A DNA stretch of 64,000 bases, taken from positions 2,759,001 to 2,823,000 of the forward strand of contig CP018226.1 in NCBI GenBank assembly GCA_016865015.1, read 5' to 3'. Below the pieces are notes generated by a model, which had not been told where the DNA came from, made no database searches, and saw only the letters and a list, made by a program, of their open reading frames with translations. Position 1 is the first letter of the stretch. Every line of letters starts with the position of its first letter. The position numbers and the translations under genes are program-made. This stretch comes from Rhizobiales bacterium IMCC20636 (GTDB lineage Bacteria > Pseudomonadota > Alphaproteobacteria > Rhizobiales > GCA-2746425). Shown here one piece after another: positions 1 to 9,789 of this stretch.

Positions 1-648
1 ACAACAGCAGAGCGGATTGAACAAAGCGTCATGCATGTTCAGCAACCGTCAAAAATGTTTGTGACAAGCAAATTGCTGAAAGAGCGACGTGGCGAACAGA
101 CCATCGTCTTTACGCGTACGAAACGCGGCGCAGACAAGGTTGCCAAACGGCTTATTGCCGATGGCATCGATGCGGCTGCCATTCACGGCAACAAATCACA
201 AAATCAGCGTGAAAAGGCGTTGGCAGCATTTCGCAACGGTGCGCTGCCTGTCCTGATTGCAACAGATATTGCAGCCCGCGGAATTGATGTTCCAGGCGTC
301 AATCTGATTGTAAACTTTGATCTGCCGGAAGTCGCCGAAGTCTATGTGCACCGAATTGGCCGAACAGCCCGTGCCGGTGCCGCAGGTCAGGCAATCGCGT
401 TGTGCTCACCGGAAGAGCGCAAGCTTTTGCGTGCAGTCGAACGGCTTATCAGCCAGGATATTGCCGTCATTGCTGCACCGGATGGTGTTGCAGCGGTTGA
501 TCTGAGCGAAGAACCAGTCACCGAGCGCAAGACCGGACGGCCTAACAAACCAAACCGCAACAAGCGCCCGAACCAGAACTTTGGACGGCGACCAGCCGCC
601 AAATCGCGTTCCCGGTCAGGTCAAAGGCACGCATCTGCGGCTAATTGA
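1..648 (+). CDS. DEAD-box ATP-dependent RNA helicase, C-terminal part (RhlE-like)
   Basis: The reading frame is already open at the first base, so the gene begins outside the window and only the C-terminal RecA-like lobe plus tail is present. The lobe shows helicase motif IV (TIVFTRTKRGAD), motif V (ATDIAARGIDV) and motif VI (HRIGRTARAG), which bind ATP and RNA in DEAD-box proteins. After the lobe comes a basic, low-complexity tail rich in Lys, Arg, Asn and Pro, typical of RhlE-type helicases that remodel ribosomal or structured RNA in the cytoplasm. A strong terminator follows the stop codon. The exact subfamily cannot be fixed without the N-terminal half. Confidence 0.9.
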   Translation, partial: TTAERIEQSVMHVQQPSKMFVTSKLLKERRGEQTIVFTRTKRGADKVAKRLIADGIDAAAIHGNKSQNQREKALAAFRNGALPVLIATDIAARGIDVPGVNLIVNFDLPEVAEVYVHRIGRTARAGAAGQAIALCSPEERKLLRAVERLISQDIAVIAAPDGVAAVDLSEEPVTERKTGRPNKPNRNKRPNQNFGRRPAAKSRSRSGQRHASAAN

Positions 649-670
649 CGAACCCAGTCTGACAACTGAA

Positions 671-699
671 AAAGGGCTGCCAATGGCAGCCCTTTTTTT
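671..699 (+). terminator. Rho-independent terminator after the helicase gene
   Basis: An 11-bp perfect stem (AAAGGGCTGCC / GGCAGCCCTTT) with a 3-base loop AAT is followed by a run of T. It lies 23 bases after the helicase stop codon. The lipoprotein gene converges from the other side and may also use it. Confidence 0.9.
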
Positions 700-739
700 A
701 TTCTTTTTGACGTATCGCTTGCCGGAGCAAGGTCGGAGT

Positions 740-1402
740 TTAGCCCCCTCGCCGCCACATGGTCACGGGCTCGCCATTTGGCAGTGTGCCAGAAAAATAA
801 TTCAATCCATCGCGACGCATTGTGGCCAGGACTGTTTTGTTATCATTGGCCAATAAATCAAATGACGCATTGTAACCGGTGAATGAATGGCCGAGTCGCC
901 AGCGTTGAGACGCGGCAAGTGCCGGGTTTGCGCAGCCTTCCGTCTTCAACTTGCCTTTGTTGGAAGACTTCATTTGAAGATTGACGCCTGAATTGATCGA
1001 GATGTTGCAGGCGCAGTCTGCCCGCCCATCGGTCACCAGCCATTTCCCCTTCATATCTTGCTCGGTGCGGATTGTGCTTGTTGCCGCGCCGCCTGCGACT
1101 GCAGCCCCAATACCACCGCCCAGCCGTCCTCCAAGCTGCGTCAGAACATTGCGGCCAACATTGCGACCCACATTCTTGCCAACGGCATTTTTTGCAAAAT
1201 CCGCGCCTTTGGATGGTTTTGGCGGTGGGCCACCGGCAAGCTGAACAGAACATATTGCGCCAGTAGGAGTCGCTTCCATCACGGCAGACGCTTTGGCTGC
1301 CTCGGCCATGCTTTGAGCGGGATCGACCGACGCACCATTCTGCAACGACTGGCAACCGGCAAGCATTACTGCCATTACTCCCGTTAAAATAATTTTACTC
1401 AT
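740..1402 (-). CDS. Secreted lipoprotein with AprI/Inh-like inhibitor domain
   Basis: The 220-residue product starts with a lipoprotein signal (hydrophobic stretch ending in the lipobox LAGC, Cys17), so it should be lipidated and membrane-anchored outside the cytoplasm. A middle Gly/Ala-rich segment (about residues 80-107) resembles a glycine zipper. The last 110 residues show the pattern of the AprI/Inh metalloprotease-inhibitor beta-barrel: an early Trp, a disulfide-type Cys pair (in DCACNI and TEGCANPAL), a central RWRLG and a C-terminal DGLNYFSGT. In that family the domain inhibits secreted serralysin-type proteases or acts as an envelope protein. The assignment rests on pattern, not a database hit, and the inhibitory role is an inference. 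Confidence 0.65.
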   Translation of the reverse strand: MSKIILTGVMAVMLAGCQSLQNGASVDPAQSMAEAAKASAVMEATPTGAICSVQLAGGPPPKPSKGADFAKNAVGKNVGRNVGRNVLTQLGGRLGGGIGAAVAGGAATSTIRTEQDMKGKWLVTDGRADCACNISINSGVNLQMKSSNKGKLKTEGCANPALAASQRWRLGHSFTGYNASFDLLANDNKTVLATMRRDGLNYFSGTLPNGEPVTMWRRGG

Positions 1403-1799
1403 AGTCCCCCCAAAATAAAAAGCAGCGAAACAGGTTCCCGCTCGCTACTTATTATTCATTTGTGACGGAACTTGGCAATTTATTTGTATAGTTTTGAATA
1501 CTTAAAATTCAAAGTTGCATTCATGCCGCTCCGAACCCTTGAGATTCCTGAAAAATCAGATCCAATTTTCGACAAAACCACTGAACGCTTACACAGTGTT
1601 ACAAAACAATATATCAACCAGACTGTTGTAAAATTGTTTGTTTCCGTGGGAACAGCTTCATCTGAAATCAAAAACTGCCATTACCAAATTCGACTTCCGC
1701 TGGAACAGCAAAGGGCTGTCCGTCAAAAAGCCGCTCGCGCCTGCTCAGCCGGAGGTTGTCAGCCATGGCCGTAAATGTGTCGGTCCCAAAGGGAACCAG
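1403..1799. other. Intergenic gap between the lipoprotein gene and tpiA
   Basis: About 400 AT-rich bases. Short open frames exist on both strands but none shows a recognisable domain, a good ribosome binding site or coding-like composition. The left part should hold the promoter of the lipoprotein gene, with a likely ribosome binding site (GGGGG) just before its start. I see no clear hairpin or repeat. Confidence 0.4.
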
Positions 1800-2555
1800 T
1801 CAGCTTACAGCACGCAAAATGCCCAGAAAATCAGTTGCTTTCAAACTTGCTCCACCGACAAGGGCGCCGTTCACATCTGGAACGAGCATCAATTCCGAGG
1901 CATTTCCCGGCTTGACGGAACCACCATAAAGAAGGCGCATTGCAGTTCCTTCTTCAGAAAAGCGGCCTTCCAGAAAGCTGCGCACGAAGCCATGGACTTC
2001 CGCGACATCATCTGTACCCGGGGTCAATCCGGTGCCTATCGCCCAGACAGGTTCATAAGCAATTATTGTGTTTCGCGATGTTGCGCCAAGCGGCACTGAA
2101 CCTGCCAGTTGCTGCTCTATGACAGAAAGCGTGGTTCCACCGCGTCTTTCCGCTTCCGTTTCACCAACGCAAATAATGGCGGTCAGCCCCGCTTCCCAAA
2201 CTGCCTGCGCTTTTTCAGCAACGAGTGCATCGCCCTCATCGTGATCATGGCGACGCTCGGAATGGCCAACAATGATCGCAGTTGCACCGCAGTCAGCGAT
2301 CATGGCAGCCGAAATGTCGCCTGTGTGAGCGCCCGACGCAGCCGGGTGACAATCCTGTGCTCCAACCGCCAGTGCACCGCGATCAGGATGATTGGCAAGG
2401 GCTGCAATCAGTGTGAAAGGTGGGCAGATCATTGCATCTGCCTTGCTTGCGAGTTCAGATGAGAACCCCTGTGCCATGGCCGCGAACTCGTCCATATCGG
2501 CACGCAGACCGTTCATTTTCCAATTGCCTGCTATCAACGGCTTTATCGAACTCAT
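1800..2555 (-). CDS. tpiA: Triosephosphate isomerase
   Basis: Interconverts dihydroxyacetone phosphate and glyceraldehyde 3-phosphate in glycolysis and gluconeogenesis. The 251-residue length is normal for bacteria. The catalytic residues are visible: Lys13 in NWKMN, His98 in GHSERR and Glu168 in [11 protein letters not shown]. The phosphate-binding GGSVKPGN stretch is present near the C-terminus. The frame stays open upstream for 50 more codons, but the start used here follows a good ribosome binding site (GGAGGG) and begins directly at the conserved N-terminus, so the longer version is unlikely. The gene is divergent from ppiD, with about 205 bases between the two starts. Confidence 0.95.
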   Translation of the reverse strand: MSSIKPLIAGNWKMNGLRADMDEFAAMAQGFSSELASKADAMICPPFTLIAALANHPDRGALAVGAQDCHPAASGAHTGDISAAMIADCGATAIIVGHSERRHDHDEGDALVAEKAQAVWEAGLTAIICVGETEAERRGGTTLSVIEQQLAGSVPLGATSRNTIIAYEPVWAIGTGLTPGTDDVAEVHGFVRSFLEGRFSEEGTAMRLLYGGSVKPGNASELMLVPDVNGALVGGASLKATDFLGILRAVS

Positions 2556-2760
2556 CAGATCCCTCCAAAAGATACTGTCAAGCTGGATAACAAAGGTCGC
2601 GCGGAAAGGCCAGTGGCAAGCGCCCGCGGCTAATTCATGGATGACATTGGGCTTGGCCCCAAAATTGCCTTTCCTTGTTTCCACAAATTGACTATCACAC
2701 GGCAAATCTTTTCAGTGCCCCACTTTTTTTGGGGCTTGTTCAATAAATTCAGGGGAAACC

Positions 2761-4656
2761 ATGCTTAACGCGTTGCGGAAATCGGCCAGCACTTGGGTTG
2801 CCAAAGTTCTGATCACCCTATTGGTGCTCAGCTTTGCGATTTGGGGAGTCAATGACTTTGTCGGCGGCATCAACCGAACCACTATTGCGACAGTTGGCGA
2901 AACCACTGTCAGCGCAGAGCGGTTTGACCGTGCGCTGTCGATTGAAATTTCCCGCCTCCAGCGCCAGATTCAGCAGCCGGTAAGCCTGTCCCAGGCCACG
3001 GCCTTCGGCATTCCAAACCGGGTGATTTCGCAATTGGTCACAGAAGCCGCTCTGGATGATGTCTCCAACAAGCTGAATCTCGGTGTTTCCGATGAAAAGC
3101 TGCGGGACGATATTGGCAATAATCCGTCTTTCATTGGACCCGACGGACGGTTCGACAGAACCTTCCTGGAACAAATTCTGCGGTCCAACAACATGACTGA
3201 AAACGAATTCGTTTCCGATCAGCGTGCATTTTCAGAACGACGCCAGCTGGCAGAAAGCGTTGCTGGCGGGGTCGGAGTTCCCGAGACCCTTCTAAAAGCC
3301 GTTCACGCTTACCGCAATGAAGTGCGTACCATTCGTGCAATATCACTCGACGCCTCAGATCTGACAACTCTTCCCGAGCCCAGCGACGACGATCTTGCGT
3401 CATATTTTGAGGATAACAAATCTGCCTATCGCGCACCGGAGTATCGTTCTTTTGCGCTGATCCATCTGACCCTTGCGGATATCATGGATGCGGATGCGGT
3501 TTCGGATGATGATGCACGGCGTATCTATGAAGAGCGGTTAGACAGCTTTTCAGAACCAGAAAAACGCCGCGTGGAGCAGTTGGTTTTTTCTTCCAAGGAT
3601 GAAGCGGATGCAGCCAAAGCCGCACTGGATGGCGGCACAAGCTGGGAAGCGCTTCTGAAAGAGCGTAATGTGACAACTGCGGACATTGATCTGGGCCTCA
3701 TTGCCCGGGAAGACATGATTGATTCCACAATTGCAGATGCTGTTTTCTCCCTTTCAGATGCAGGCATCAGCAATGTGATCGAGGGCCGCTTTGGGCCGGT
3801 TCTGGCGCGGGTCACAGAGGTTCAGGCAGCTTCGACAAAACCTTTCGAAGAGGTCGCGCAGCAAATCAAACTGGAAATCAGCCGCGATGAAGCGATTGAC
3901 CAGATATTCACCGTGCGTGATGCGGTCGAGGATTCCATAGCGGGCGGCGCACTGCTTGCAGAAGTTGCCAGTGCCAATGATCTGACCTTGCGGACAGTTT
4001 CAGCCGTCAGCCAAAACGGGCTCGATGAAAATGATGAAATTGTATCCGATTTACCCCTCAGCAGCGAATTGCTACGTGGCGTGTATGAGACTGAAACCAA
4101 CATCGAGAACCCGCCTCTGGAAGGCGACAATGAATTTGTCTGGTATGAGGTGACAGATATCACACCCGACCGCGACCGGACGCTTGATGAGGTTACCGAC
4201 AGGGTGCGCGCTGACTGGATTCGTGACGACACGGCAAAGGCACTGGATGAACTAGCTGCCGAAATTTCCGGAAACCTGTCTTCGGAAATTGCTTTCACAT
4301 CCCTGGCGCAATCACGAGCCAAACCCATCCAGTCGCTTGAAGACATCACGCGTTTGAACGGCAAGGAAGGTTTGTCAGCTGAGAACATTGCAACCGTGTT
4401 TGAATCCAAACCCGGCAGCTTTGGCTTTTTGACACCGGCTGACACAACACAGCGCCTCGTCTATCAACTCACCGACGCCACTGTTCCAGCCTATTTCCGT
4501 GAAGAGCAGTCGGCACAGCAAATTGCGCAGGCTGCGGGTCCCGCAATTGAAAACGAGTTGCTGACACAATATGTGGCCGAGCTACAGACAAATCTGGGCG
4601 TATCGCTGAACCAGCCATTGCTGAACCAGATGCTGGCTGGCACCGCAGATCAATAG
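2761..4656 (+). CDS. ppiD: Membrane-anchored periplasmic chaperone / peptidyl-prolyl isomerase, PpiD type
   Basis: A 631-residue protein, close to the usual size of PpiD. It has a short basic cytoplasmic N-terminus, one transmembrane anchor (about residues 15-35, VAKVLITLLVLSFAIWGV) and a long periplasmic part. A SurA-like chaperone domain (roughly 40-200) is followed by a parvulin-like region (roughly 260-370) and another chaperone-like C-terminal half. In the family it helps newly exported proteins fold at the Sec translocon. A ribosome binding site AGGGG precedes the ATG. It lies just 53 bases upstream of trpE, an arrangement seen in many alphaproteobacteria, and probably shares its transcript. 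Confidence 0.9.
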   Translation: MLNALRKSASTWVAKVLITLLVLSFAIWGVNDFVGGINRTTIATVGETTVSAERFDRALSIEISRLQRQIQQPVSLSQATAFGIPNRVISQLVTEAALDDVSNKLNLGVSDEKLRDDIGNNPSFIGPDGRFDRTFLEQILRSNNMTENEFVSDQRAFSERRQLAESVAGGVGVPETLLKAVHAYRNEVRTIRAISLDASDLTTLPEPSDDDLASYFEDNKSAYRAPEYRSFALIHLTLADIMDADAVSDDDARRIYEERLDSFSEPEKRRVEQLVFSSKDEADAAKAALDGGTSWEALLKERNVTTADIDLGLIAREDMIDSTIADAVFSLSDAGISNVIEGRFGPVLARVTEVQAASTKPFEEVAQQIKLEISRDEAIDQIFTVRDAVEDSIAGGALLAEVASANDLTLRTVSAVSQNGLDENDEIVSDLPLSSELLRGVYETETNIENPPLEGDNEFVWYEVTDITPDRDRTLDEVTDRVRADWIRDDTAKALDELAAEISGNLSSEIAFTSLAQSRAKPIQSLEDITRLNGKEGLSAENIATVFESKPGSFGFLTPADTTQRLVYQLTDATVPAYFREEQSAQQIAQAAGPAIENELLTQYVAELQTNLGVSLNQPLLNQMLAGTADQ

Positions 4657-4709
4657 CGCCGAACAGCGCCAAGGCTGCGCGTTCAGCCAGAGGGAACCAG
4701 ACGTAGACC

Positions 4710-6224
4710 ATGTTGATTGAGCCGAAAAAGGAATCCGTGCTTGCCACCTACGCTGATGGCAAGGCGCAAGTTATCTGGACGACACTGGTCGCGGATCTGG
4801 AAACTCCCGTTTCAGCCATGCTGAAACTGTCAGCTGTTGAAGACTATTGTTTCTTGCTTGAGTCGGTTGAAGGTGGCGCGGTACGGGGGCGGTATTCCAT
4901 TATCGGCCTCGACCCGGATCTGGTGTTCAAGACGAATGGCAACACAGCATGGTCAGGAACGGTTGAGCAATTGACAGAGGACCACCTGACACAACTGGAA
5001 CAGCCCTCGCTCCAGGCGTTGCGTGATATTCTGGAGAGTTCAAAAATCGATTTGCCACCCAATTTGCCGCCAATGGCGGCAGGCATGTTCGGGTATTTTG
5101 GCTACGATAATGTGCGTCTCATGGAAAGACTGGCAGAGTCAGGTCCTGATCCGCTGGATCTCAGTGACACATTGCTCATCCGCCCACAGATCATCCTGGT
5201 CTTCGATAATATCAAAGATGAGATTACATTGATCACACCTTTGCGCCCGACCGCAAATGTATCTGGTGAGACCATCTATGCGCGTGCGGTTGATCGGCTG
5301 ACAACTGTGATCGATCGCCTGGATGCGCCACATGGCAGCAGTCTGGATGCTGATGAAGTTGATCTGACAATCAACATGCAATCCAACACCACGCCGGATG
5401 AGTATTACGCCATGGTTCGCAAGGCCAAGGAGTACATTACTGCTGGCGATATTTTTCAGGTGGTTTTGTCACAACGGTTTGAAACCGAGTTCACTCTGCC
5501 ACCCTTTGCGCTGTATCGGGCATTGCGCCGGGTGAACCCCTCACCTTTTCTGTATTTTCTGAAATTTGGTGATTTTTCAATCATCGGTTCCAGCCCTGAA
5601 ATCCTGGTGAGGGCTCGAGATGGCAAGGTGACTATCCGGCCGATTGCGGGCACACGCCCACGCGGTGACACGCCGGAGCAAGATGCGATTTATGCAAAAG
5701 AGTTGTTGTCCGATCCCAAGGAACTTGCCGAGCACCTCATGCTTCTCGATCTTGGCCGCAATGATGTAGGCCGCGTTTCAAAGATCGGCTCTGTTGAAGT
5801 GACAGACCGGTTCTTTCTGGAATATTACAGCCAGGTGATGCACATCGTGTCCAACGTGGTTGGCGACCTGCAGGACGATTGTGATGCAATTGACGCTTTA
5901 TCCGCGGGGTTTCCGGCAGGCACCGTATCTGGCGCACCAAAAGTTCGGGCGATGCAGATCATCGACGAATTGGAAGGTGACAAACGCGGACCTTATGGCG
6001 GCGCTGTTGGTTACTTTACCGCAGATGGCAACATGGACACGTGCATTGTTCTGCGCACATCCGTTGTCAAGAATGGCAAGATGTATGTTCAGGCAGGAGC
6101 TGGAATTGTTGCCGATTCCATTCCGGAAATGGAGCAGCAGGAATGCATCAACAAAGCCAAGGCGTTGTTTCGCGCGGCAGAGGAAGCTGTGCGATTTGCC
6201 TCAAGCACGTCACGAGGCCAATAA
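4710..6224 (+). CDS. trpE: Anthranilate synthase component I
   Basis: Uses chorismate and ammonia delivered by TrpG to make anthranilate, the first step of tryptophan synthesis. The 504-residue protein carries the LLES motif (residues 49-52) that in this family forms the tryptophan feedback site. The C-terminal chorismate-binding domain shows IAGTRPRG, DLGRNDVGR, GFPAGTVSGAPKVRAM and GPYGGAVGYF. It is a stand-alone subunit, not the fused TrpE(G) found in many rhizobia. The partner gene trpG begins 42 bases downstream. No leader peptide rich in Trp codons was seen in the 53 bases after ppiD. Confidence 0.96.
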   Translation: MLIEPKKESVLATYADGKAQVIWTTLVADLETPVSAMLKLSAVEDYCFLLESVEGGAVRGRYSIIGLDPDLVFKTNGNTAWSGTVEQLTEDHLTQLEQPSLQALRDILESSKIDLPPNLPPMAAGMFGYFGYDNVRLMERLAESGPDPLDLSDTLLIRPQIILVFDNIKDEITLITPLRPTANVSGETIYARAVDRLTTVIDRLDAPHGSSLDADEVDLTINMQSNTTPDEYYAMVRKAKEYITAGDIFQVVLSQRFETEFTLPPFALYRALRRVNPSPFLYFLKFGDFSIIGSSPEILVRARDGKVTIRPIAGTRPRGDTPEQDAIYAKELLSDPKELAEHLMLLDLGRNDVGRVSKIGSVEVTDRFFLEYYSQVMHIVSNVVGDLQDDCDAIDALSAGFPAGTVSGAPKVRAMQIIDELEGDKRGPYGGAVGYFTADGNMDTCIVLRTSVVKNGKMYVQAGAGIVADSIPEMEQQECINKAKALFRAAEEAVRFASSTSRGQ

Positions 6225-6266
6225 TGAACTTTGTGGCATTTTGCACACCAGCCTTCGGGGGCGGCA

Positions 6267-6872
6267 ATGTTTCTGGTAATCGATAATTACGACAGTTTCA
6301 CCTATAATCTGGTTCACCTGATCGGTGAATTGGGTGTTGATGTGGACGTGATCCGCAACGACAAGATTACGGCCACAAAAGCGTTGTCCATGGACCCGGA
6401 GGGCATCATCCTGTCACCTGGCCCCTGCACGCCAAATGAAGCCGGCATCTGCCTGGATCTCATTCGTGAAGCAAATGGGAAGTTGCCGATCTTTGGCGTG
6501 TGTCTGGGCATGCAATCCATCGGACAGGCCTATGGCGGAACCGTGATCCGCGCCAACCGTCTCATGCATGGCAAGATGAGCGCTATCGTGCACGATGCGA
6601 CAGGCTTATTCGAAGCAATCCCTACGCCATTTCAGGCGACGCGCTATCATTCTCTGGTCGTGGAGGATGCATCGTTTCCAGATAGCCTCACCGTCACGGC
6701 CAAAACCGATGATGGCAGTTTGATGGGGCTGTCGCACAAGACCGATCCGGTACACGGGGTGCAGTTTCATCCCGAAAGCATCGCATCGGAACATGGTGAT
6801 CTGCTGATGCGCAATTTCATTGAGATTGCCCGCGCGTATAACAAGGCGCACCGGCAACAGGTCTCTGCCTGA
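6267..6872 (+). CDS. trpG: Anthranilate synthase component II (glutamine amidotransferase)
   Basis: Releases ammonia from glutamine for TrpE. The class-I amidotransferase triad is visible: Cys79 in GVCLGMQ, and His168 and Glu170 in VQFHPES. The conserved N-terminus FLVIDNYDSFTYN starts at the chosen ATG, which follows a G-rich site (CGGGGGCGG). An ATG-like start 12 codons earlier lacks similarity and is not used here. The length of 201 residues is normal. In related genomes trpD usually follows directly, but here two regulator genes on the other strand intervene. Confidence 0.95.
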   Translation: MFLVIDNYDSFTYNLVHLIGELGVDVDVIRNDKITATKALSMDPEGIILSPGPCTPNEAGICLDLIREANGKLPIFGVCLGMQSIGQAYGGTVIRANRLMHGKMSAIVHDATGLFEAIPTPFQATRYHSLVVEDASFPDSLTVTAKTDDGSLMGLSHKTDPVHGVQFHPESIASEHGDLLMRNFIEIARAYNKAHRQQVSA

Positions 6873-6960
6873 AGTATCCACAAGCTTATGGAACCACGCG
6901 TTTGAAAAACGGTGGCTCCAAAGTCTATGTCATAGATTGAGTGTGTAAGTTTCGGTCAGC

Positions 6961-7362
6961 CTATTCTTTTTCAGAACAGGCTTCGATGAGGCTGATGATC
7001 TGCTTTTGCAACTTTTCGTCTTTGATGGATTCAATCTGGCGCGCCAGATCCAAAAGCCACCAAGGCACAGATTTATCTGATGAGACGTTCTTATCAATTC
7101 CCTCAAAGAAATAATCTATCGGCACCTGCAACACGCGGGAAATTTCCCATAACCGGCCAGAGCCGATCCGGTTGCTGCCCTTTTCATATTTCTGAATTTG
7201 CTGGAAGCTGACACCCAGTTCGTTGCCGAGCTCGGTCTGACTCATTTCCATTGCTTTACGTGCTTTGCGCACTTTGACGCCGACATGTACATCTGCGTCC
7301 AGTGCTGACCGGGCGTTGTGCATAACAGCTTTTGACGAAGGCTCTTTTTCCATTGCTAACAT
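6961..7362 (-). CDS. XRE-family helix-turn-helix transcriptional regulator
   Basis: A 133-residue cytoplasmic DNA-binding protein. Residues about 27-82 form a Cro/CI-type HTH with the signature SQTELGNELGVSFQQIQKYEKGSNRI, split here as SQTELGNELGVS and QQIQKYEKGSNRI. The rest is a short, probably helical tail (WWLLDLARQIESI) that may mediate dimerisation. This form, a single HTH plus a short tail, is common in rhizobia, but its targets are generally unknown. It reads against the trp genes, downstream of the LuxR gene and on the same strand, so the two may be co-regulated. The first ATG is used; a second Met three codons later is possible. Confidence 0.85.
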   Translation of the reverse strand: MLAMEKEPSSKAVMHNARSALDADVHVGVKVRKARKAMEMSQTELGNELGVSFQQIQKYEKGSNRIGSGRLWEISRVLQVPIDYFFEGIDKNVSSDKSVPWWLLDLARQIESIKDEKLQKQIISLIEACSEKE

Positions 7363-7615
7363 TATCGCTTTTCCACAACACTCTGCTTGTGGTTGCAGCT
7401 TTAGCTTTTTTTTAACTAATGATCAACCCATAAAAATAAGGGTACTACCATTCCAGAAATCAAAACTGACCAAAACGTCAGCAATAGAGCCATCCCGGCA
7501 GAAATTTTCAAAAGGATTCAAGCTAGTCATATCCAACGGTTGTATTAACCCGCACCTTAAATCGAAGTTTCTCTACAAAACGACTTAAAAGCGATCTCTA
7601 ATATAATTATGGGTT
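7363..7615. other. Spacer between the LuxR and XRE regulator genes
   Basis: A 253-base, AT-rich stretch with no convincing gene. It should contain the promoter of the XRE gene, since the spacing is too wide for tight coupling with the upstream LuxR gene. No clear terminator hairpin was recognised. Confidence 0.35.
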
Positions 7616-8365
7616 CTAATGATCGACCAGATCAAGCTCACTGGCGCGCCATAGGGCTGCCAGTTTGTTTCTGACTCCAAACTTCTGGATCAGATTTCTG
7701 GATATCTCCGCGACATATATGGGAGACACGCCGATGATCGCAGCAATCTCACTGCCAGACATACCCAAAGCGCTCAACTCGAGAACCTCTTTTTCTCTTG
7801 GGCGCAATGTGATGCTTCCTGGGGCGGTAATTACCAGAGCCGTTTGATGAAACGCTTCAGACAGAAGACGACAGCACGCAACCAACTGATCAACTGACAA
7901 ACCATCAGGCGGCTGCGAACTTCTGGAGGCCGTGCATGTCACAAGAGTGCCAGCTTTTGCAGATGTCTTCAGGCGCGTTGTAACCCCCCAGGACAAACCA
8001 AATTTGTCGGCATGCTGGAAGAATTCGATAAAATCATTGGTTCGGGAGAACTGGTCCGCCGACCAAAAAAAAGGATCGGCCTCCTTCTTTGCCATCGCGA
8101 ACACAGGATCAAGCCGAGCAAACCCCTCGCGTTGGTAAAGTTCGATCCAACCTTCAGCATAAGTATGAACTGAATTATCAAACCAAATGTTGGTGTCCGA
8201 AAATTTTGTATAGGCGAACTGCTGCAATCCCAACGGAAAAATCACGCCTACAAATGACCCGCGTAACTCGTCGAGCGTAGCGCAAGTCTTCAATTTCCGC
8301 ACACTTTGCTGCAGATACTGACGAAGTTCAACGCCGTCCAAGGGACCATCCTTTTTATTTTTCAA
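7616..8365 (-). CDS. LuxR-family quorum-sensing-type regulator (solo, no luxI nearby)
   Basis: A 249-residue protein with an N-terminal autoinducer-binding domain and a C-terminal LuxR HTH. The acyl-homoserine-lactone pocket residues of TraR/LuxR appear to be kept: Trp73, Tyr77, Asp86, Pro87 and Trp101, with Gly127 in GLSWGV. The HTH (about 187-245) shows LRPREKEVLELSALGMSGSEIA and VRNKLAAL. No synthase gene lies in the window, so it would be a LuxR solo sensing a signal made elsewhere. The outermost start is a TTG. A TTG eight codons in (at 8341) has a better ribosome binding site (AAAAGGA), so the true N-terminus is uncertain. Confidence 0.85.
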   Translation of the reverse strand: MKNKKDGPLDGVELRQYLQQSVRKLKTCATLDELRGSFVGVIFPLGLQQFAYTKFSDTNIWFDNSVHTYAEGWIELYQREGFARLDPVFAMAKKEADPFFWSADQFSRTNDFIEFFQHADKFGLSWGVTTRLKTSAKAGTLVTCTASRSSQPPDGLSVDQLVACCRLLSEAFHQTALVITAPGSITLRPREKEVLELSALGMSGSEIAAIIGVSPIYVAEISRNLIQKFGVRNKLAALWRASELDLVDH

Positions 8366-8763
8366 TACGACACACTGCTAGAAGCAAGTTAAAGCATTGT
8401 TTAGGATTTAGCGAGGATAAATTGGTCAACCAATTGACGAATATTAATTATTCCAACTTATCAATACATTTAGTTCGAATTTTTACCAATTTTGACTGTC
8501 CGCTCGGGAATTTTCGACCCTATTTTTCAGGGGCATGTGCTTCATGCCTTTATTCCAGCTTTCAAAATAGTAAACCGTCTCATGGCCTTCATGGTAGCCC
8601 CGCAATTTCCTTGTCTCCCATCTGCTTGCCTTGGCTGTGCTGTTTTGGTGGAAATTGATGCCATTATATGCAAAGCAGGCATACGAGGCACCAGCAGATG
8701 GTCTCTGACTTCGGCTCGAAAGATAGATTTTCAGGATGTGCGAGAATTCCAGAAGAGTGACTT
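8366..8763. other. Divergent intergenic region between the LuxR gene and trpD
   Basis: About 400 bases, AT-rich on the left and more balanced on the right. It must hold the promoters of both the LuxR gene and trpDC-moaC-moeA. I saw no lux-box-like 18-20 bp palindrome, no Trp-codon leader peptide and no attenuator-like paired hairpins. Short open frames here look random. Confidence 0.4.
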
Positions 8764-9789
8764 ATGTTTGATATGAAAACCACACTTGCCCAGGTTGCGA
8801 GTGGTGAAGCACTGGACCAGGAGACGGCAGAACAGACGTTTGACATCATCATGTCGGGCGATGCGACCCCCGTCCAGATTGGTGCATTGCTGATGGGATT
8901 GCGGGTCCGCGGCGAGACAATTGATGAAATAGCAGGTGCCGTGAACGTCATGCGGTCCAAGATGGTGCGTGTTTCAGCGCCCGAGGATGCCGTTGATCTT
9001 GTTGGAACTGGCGGCGATGCCTCCGGCACCTATAACATTTCTACCTGCGCCAGTTTCGTGGTGGCCGGTATGGGCATTCCTGTCGCCAAACATGGCAACA
9101 GGGCGCTCTCTTCCAAGTCCGGGGCTGCGGATACGCTGATGGCGCTTGGTGTCAATCTGGAACTGACACCGGAGCAGATCAGCACCTGCATCGGGAAAGC
9201 AGGACTTGGCTTCATGTTTGCGCCGGCCCATCACAGTGCCATGAAACATGTCGGGCCGGCTCGCGTGGAACTTGGCATACGCACGATTTTCAATTTGCTC
9301 GGCCCAATGTCCAACCCTGCGTCGGTCAAACGACAGATGGTTGGTGTGTTCGCCGAGAAATGGCTCGAGCCGTTGGCACACACATTGGCGCGCCTTGGCT
9401 CAACCAAGGCCTGGATTGTCCATGGCTCAGACGGGCTGGACGAGATCACAACGACCGGGCTTTCCTATTGCGCTGCGCTGGAAAATGGCGAAGTGACGCG
9501 GTTTGTCATTGATCCGGAAGCTCTGGGCATCAACCAGGCAGCTCCAGAAGACCTTGTGGGCGGCGATGCGGCTCATAATGCAGTGGCTTTAAAACGGGTA
9601 TTGGAGGGAGAACTCTCTGCACACCGGGATATCGTGCTATTGAATTCTGCGGCGACGGCGGTCGTGGCCGAACGTGCCGACACGATCAGTGAAGGCCTTG
9701 AAATGGCGCGTGCCAGTATTGACGATGGCAAAGCACAGGCCGCCATGGAAGCTCTGGTAAGTGTCTCCAACTCTTTCGGGGTGAAATAG
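8764..9789 (+). CDS. trpD: Anthranilate phosphoribosyltransferase
   Basis: Transfers phosphoribose from PRPP to anthranilate, the second step of tryptophan synthesis. The 341-residue protein shows the PRPP-binding loop [14 protein letters not shown], then [19 protein letters not shown] and the anthranilate-site region [12 protein letters not shown]. The gene begins a new transcription block downstream of the two inserted regulators. Its stop codon abuts the start codon of trpC without any spacer, which implies translational coupling. Confidence 0.96.
   Translation: MFDMKTTLAQVASGEALDQETAEQTFDIIMSGDATPVQIGALLMGLRVRGETIDEIAGAVNVMRSKMVRVSAPEDAVDLVGTGGDASGTYNISTCASFVVAGMGIPVAKHGNRALSSKSGAADTLMALGVNLELTPEQISTCIGKAGLGFMFAPAHHSAMKHVGPARVELGIRTIFNLLGPMSNPASVKRQMVGVFAEKWLEPLAHTLARLGSTKAWIVHGSDGLDEITTTGLSYCAALENGEVTRFVIDPEALGINQAAPEDLVGGDAAHNAVALKRVLEGELSAHRDIVLLNSAATAVVAERADTISEGLEMARASIDDGKAQAAMEALVSVSNSFGVK

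Noticed and set aside
1472-1774. Open frame of about 100 residues in the gap before tpiA
   Set aside because: No recognisable domain, no ribosome binding site, AT-rich random-looking translation.
4657-4709. Tryptophan attenuator ahead of trpE
   Set aside because: Only 53 bases, no small leader gene with Trp codons and no alternative hairpins.
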